64,000 nucleotides of DNA from Pomacea canaliculata (Eukaryota > Mollusca > Gastropoda > Architaenioglossa > Ampullariidae): the NCBI RefSeq assembly GCF_003073045.1, contig NC_037602.1, positions 1,488,001 to 1,552,000 of the forward strand, written 5' to 3'. Shown one piece after another: positions 61,341 through 64,000 of this stretch (its first letter is position 1; every line of letters begins with the position of its first letter). The notes under the pieces were generated by a model that was given only the letters and a program-made list of their open reading frames with translations, made no database searches and was not told the DNA's origin. The position numbers and the translations under genes are program-made.

Positions 61341-64000
61341 CAACCACTCGTCTTGGCTGAGGGGGAGAACCTCTGATGCAGTCAGCAGGACCTGTTTATA
61401 GGGCTTTGTTTAAATAACTTCAGCCGACATGAAAGCATTTACAAGTTTCTGTTTATGAAAGCGCTTTTATTGAAATACTGATGTCCGAGAGCTTCACCAG
61501 CACTTGCTACATTGTTGATGAGGCACATGATGCTCCGACCTGACATTGCACCAGAGTTGTTTCTTGTTTTACACTGAACTTGAGGCATTCACATGATCAT
61601 CAACGAGAAAAAGGCATTAAATATTAAAAATGTAACTTTGTAGGCACCAAACATCTTTTTTCAAATCGAATGTAGACATTCCACAATTTTTCTTGTTGTT
61701 TAGTTTCATTTTCTGTATGCACTCCATTAAATTTAAAATGATTCAGAATCCAAATGGAAGGTAGAGAAGACATCAGTGTATAGAAACATAAAGACTGTGG
61801 TTGGACCTTTGAGTTGTTGCCGTTGAGTCGCGACTGTTATGTTGGTTTGTTTGTTCATTATCTGTCTTTGGAACTTGCCGCCACAGAGACCTGATGACTC
61901 CAAGCATTATTTTTATAATTCATGTCACCTTTGTTGTGGTCGCCGGAGAAAATAACATCATTACACAGAGTTCTATGCACCACTTAAACCTAAACCTTTC
62001 ATAGTCACATTATAATGACGATCTATATTGGTGGGTGGGTCTTTTGTGTTTCATCTCTTTACCAAAATATAAAAAAGAGAAAAATATGTTTCTAAATGAA
62101 CAGTAGGTTCCCTCTTTACGAATATTTATGACAGAACGCTTACGCAATCCATCACTAAGTACATCATAAACTTACAAAAGAAGGATTTGATTTCGACCCT
62201 TCTCCCCCACAGGTTTCCACACGACATGGAGGTATTCTCTTTATTCGCTGCCTTTATATATATATATGTATGTATTGTTTGTCCTGGATTGTGTGTTATT
62301 CCAGACAATGACCGCTGTCACTGCCCTGGCGTTCGACCAGACCTCACCCGTTAGTCATATCTGGGTAGCTGGGTGGTCCTGGGGATGTCGGTTACCACAA
62401 GTGTTCACCATTTCGTTTGCCTTGTGCATGTTTTTGGGTTTCAAATATGTATATTACTTGATATTTTTCATTAAGGAATATTTATACCAGAAACTCAAAT
62501 AGATATCTGCACCCGCCTCATATTTTGACATACTTGGGTCCCAGCTGAGGCAAAAGATACAAACAAACAACAAATTCAAACCAAAACAAACAACAAAATT
62601 CACACGCTTGTACCTGTAAATGTCACTTTTAAACCTCCCCCCAAATACCAGCAATAAATAGAACGTGCGTGTCCATTCTTTTACACAGGGCCGAGCTGGC
62701 AGAAGGTGTGTCCGGCCCCAGCAAACAGGTGTATTGAAATACCTGTAAGTCCATGGTCCCCGTGTCCACTGTGGTGTGGTTGCTTGGCGAGATAACATCG
62801 TGAAGCTAGGGCAGCTATACTTACTCAACACCTTCCTCTGTCTTGGCTGTCCTGGCACCTTCCGCGTCCCAGGAAGCTCAGCTTGGGTCAACACATCAAT
62901 CCTCACTGGGATGGGTGACAAACGCAGGTGGAAATCTCAGGCCCACCAAACCAGGGCCACCAACATCCAACTGTTCTCCATCAGGGAGGAAGTAACTCTT
63001 GTAGTTTCGATTTCAAGAGACGAACAAAACAAATTTTGCTGCAAGTTTCCAATTTTTACATACCAATACAGTTTACTCCCCAAATCTTGGTGTGTGTGTG
63101 CGCTCCACGTACAAGTGAGCAAAACAGTATTTCAGTTTATACGAAGTAGGTACTCCAGGCTGATTTTTGAATCAACCAGAAAAAGGAAAAGTATAAAGAC
63201 AAATTGATTTTTATTCATCGTGATTTAACGATCTCAAGCTTTTATTTATAACTCAAATAGTTGACAAGTTATGAATTTTTAAATACTTTAATTTTGGTGT
63301 AAATTCATGCTCAAATTGGAGATGAATAAAATCTTATTTTAAAACCTGCCCTAAGTTACCAACAGCTGAGTACTTAAAACTTAGAAATCAGCATCTGGCA
63401 GCTCAACTAACACAACGAACTACTCAATTTTTGTTCAAGAAACTCAAGTACAGTGAAAATATTAGCATGATCACTTTAAAGTTAGGATTTTAAGTAAATG
63501 TCACTACTCTAAACCTGACATTTACCTTGGCCAGCATTCAAAAAAGTTTAAGAAGAGACTTAACTTTGGTTCTAAAAAAGTTACAGAAAGTGGTTTGAGT
63601 ATCAATCAAGGGATTAAGATGGTTGAGTTCTTTTCCACAAATGTACTCATTTTGTTCCACATTACATCAGAATGGCATCAAAATACTCTGTGTAACATTT
63701 TTATATCAAATTAAAGCTTATTATTTCTAATAGAAGTTTCTTTCTATACATAACTTCAACTGGGGCTTCTGACATGTTGAACTACAGGACGGAGGATCAG
63801 AGACACACGTGCCACCCGGGATTTAGATTAAAGCACATCCAAGGCCCACAAGTGCTGAGCAGGACATTAATCACTTCTCCCTCTTGTCCCTGCTGGCCAC
63901 TTCAATTTTTTTGACTCTTCTCTACTTTTTCGAGGCCTTAACAGCGAAGTGACAGGAGTCTCGCTTGTCATCTTCAAGCTTTTTCTCTTGTCGGTGTCAG
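61341..64000. other. Intergenic or upstream sequence, no supported gene
   Basis: AT-rich apart from 62650-62960. In that part a minus-strand acceptor (CCCATCCCAG at about 62909) and a very good donor (GTAAGTAT at about 62817-62824) bracket ~86 bp with one open frame. This could be a 5'-UTR or coding exon of an undetected transcript. The rightmost ~700 bp shows nothing recognisable. Confidence 0.4.
61860..62140. repeat. Dispersed direct repeat, long copy (partner at 56766-56960)
   Basis: Same repeat as 56766-56960 but with about 90 extra AT-rich bases (roughly 62000-62095) in the middle. Confidence 0.9.

Overview
This is an animal nuclear genome window. It holds intron-rich, GT/AG-spliced genes with multi-kilobase introns, many microsatellites, small transposon relics and no operons. 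The gene set (CSPG4/NG2, GKAP1, an aldose-1-epimerase-type enzyme, a vWA gene pair) and the repeat style suggest a lophotrochozoan, most likely a gastropod mollusc. That taxon is inference, since no marker gene is present. All exon models were read by eye from splice signals, reading phase and family motifs.

Layout, left to right. (1) 89-4987, minus: putative glucose-6-phosphate 1-epimerase in ten short exons, with its last exon(s) beyond the left edge. One intron carries a Mutator-like foldback element and another a SINE-like relic. (2) 6211-8419 and 12858-15081, minus: two tandem paralogues with four coding exons each. They encode a von Willebrand A domain, a Lys-rich linker and an unrecognised ~180-residue C-terminal domain. 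They share a promoter motif and mosaic sequence identity. (3) 16172-16396: a hAT-type MITE beside the next gene. (4) 16647-23719, plus: GKAP1 in ten coding exons, with a decayed non-LTR reverse-transcriptase fragment in its last intron. (5) 27087-39927, minus: the complete CSPG4/NG2 proteoglycan, 2426 residues in seven coding exons including one of 4.4 kb. It lies tail-to-tail with GKAP1. (6) 39.9-45.9 kb: no convincing gene. (7) 45924-49882, minus: the 3' part of a Ser/Thr/Pro-rich, mucin-like type I membrane protein. Phase-compatible upstream exons at 53508-53603 and a signal-peptide exon at 60445-60516 probably belong to it. (8) 60.5-64 kb: a GC-rich promoter-like stretch, a dispersed repeat and no supported gene.

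The genes look like independent neighbours, not a pathway. CSPG4 and the mucin-like protein are cell-surface glycoproteins, GKAP1 is a Golgi/PKG scaffold and the epimerase is a cytosolic sugar enzyme. The vWA pair is the least understood and the most interesting element: recent duplication, apparent gene conversion, a divergent metal-site loop in one copy and a new-looking C-terminal domain.
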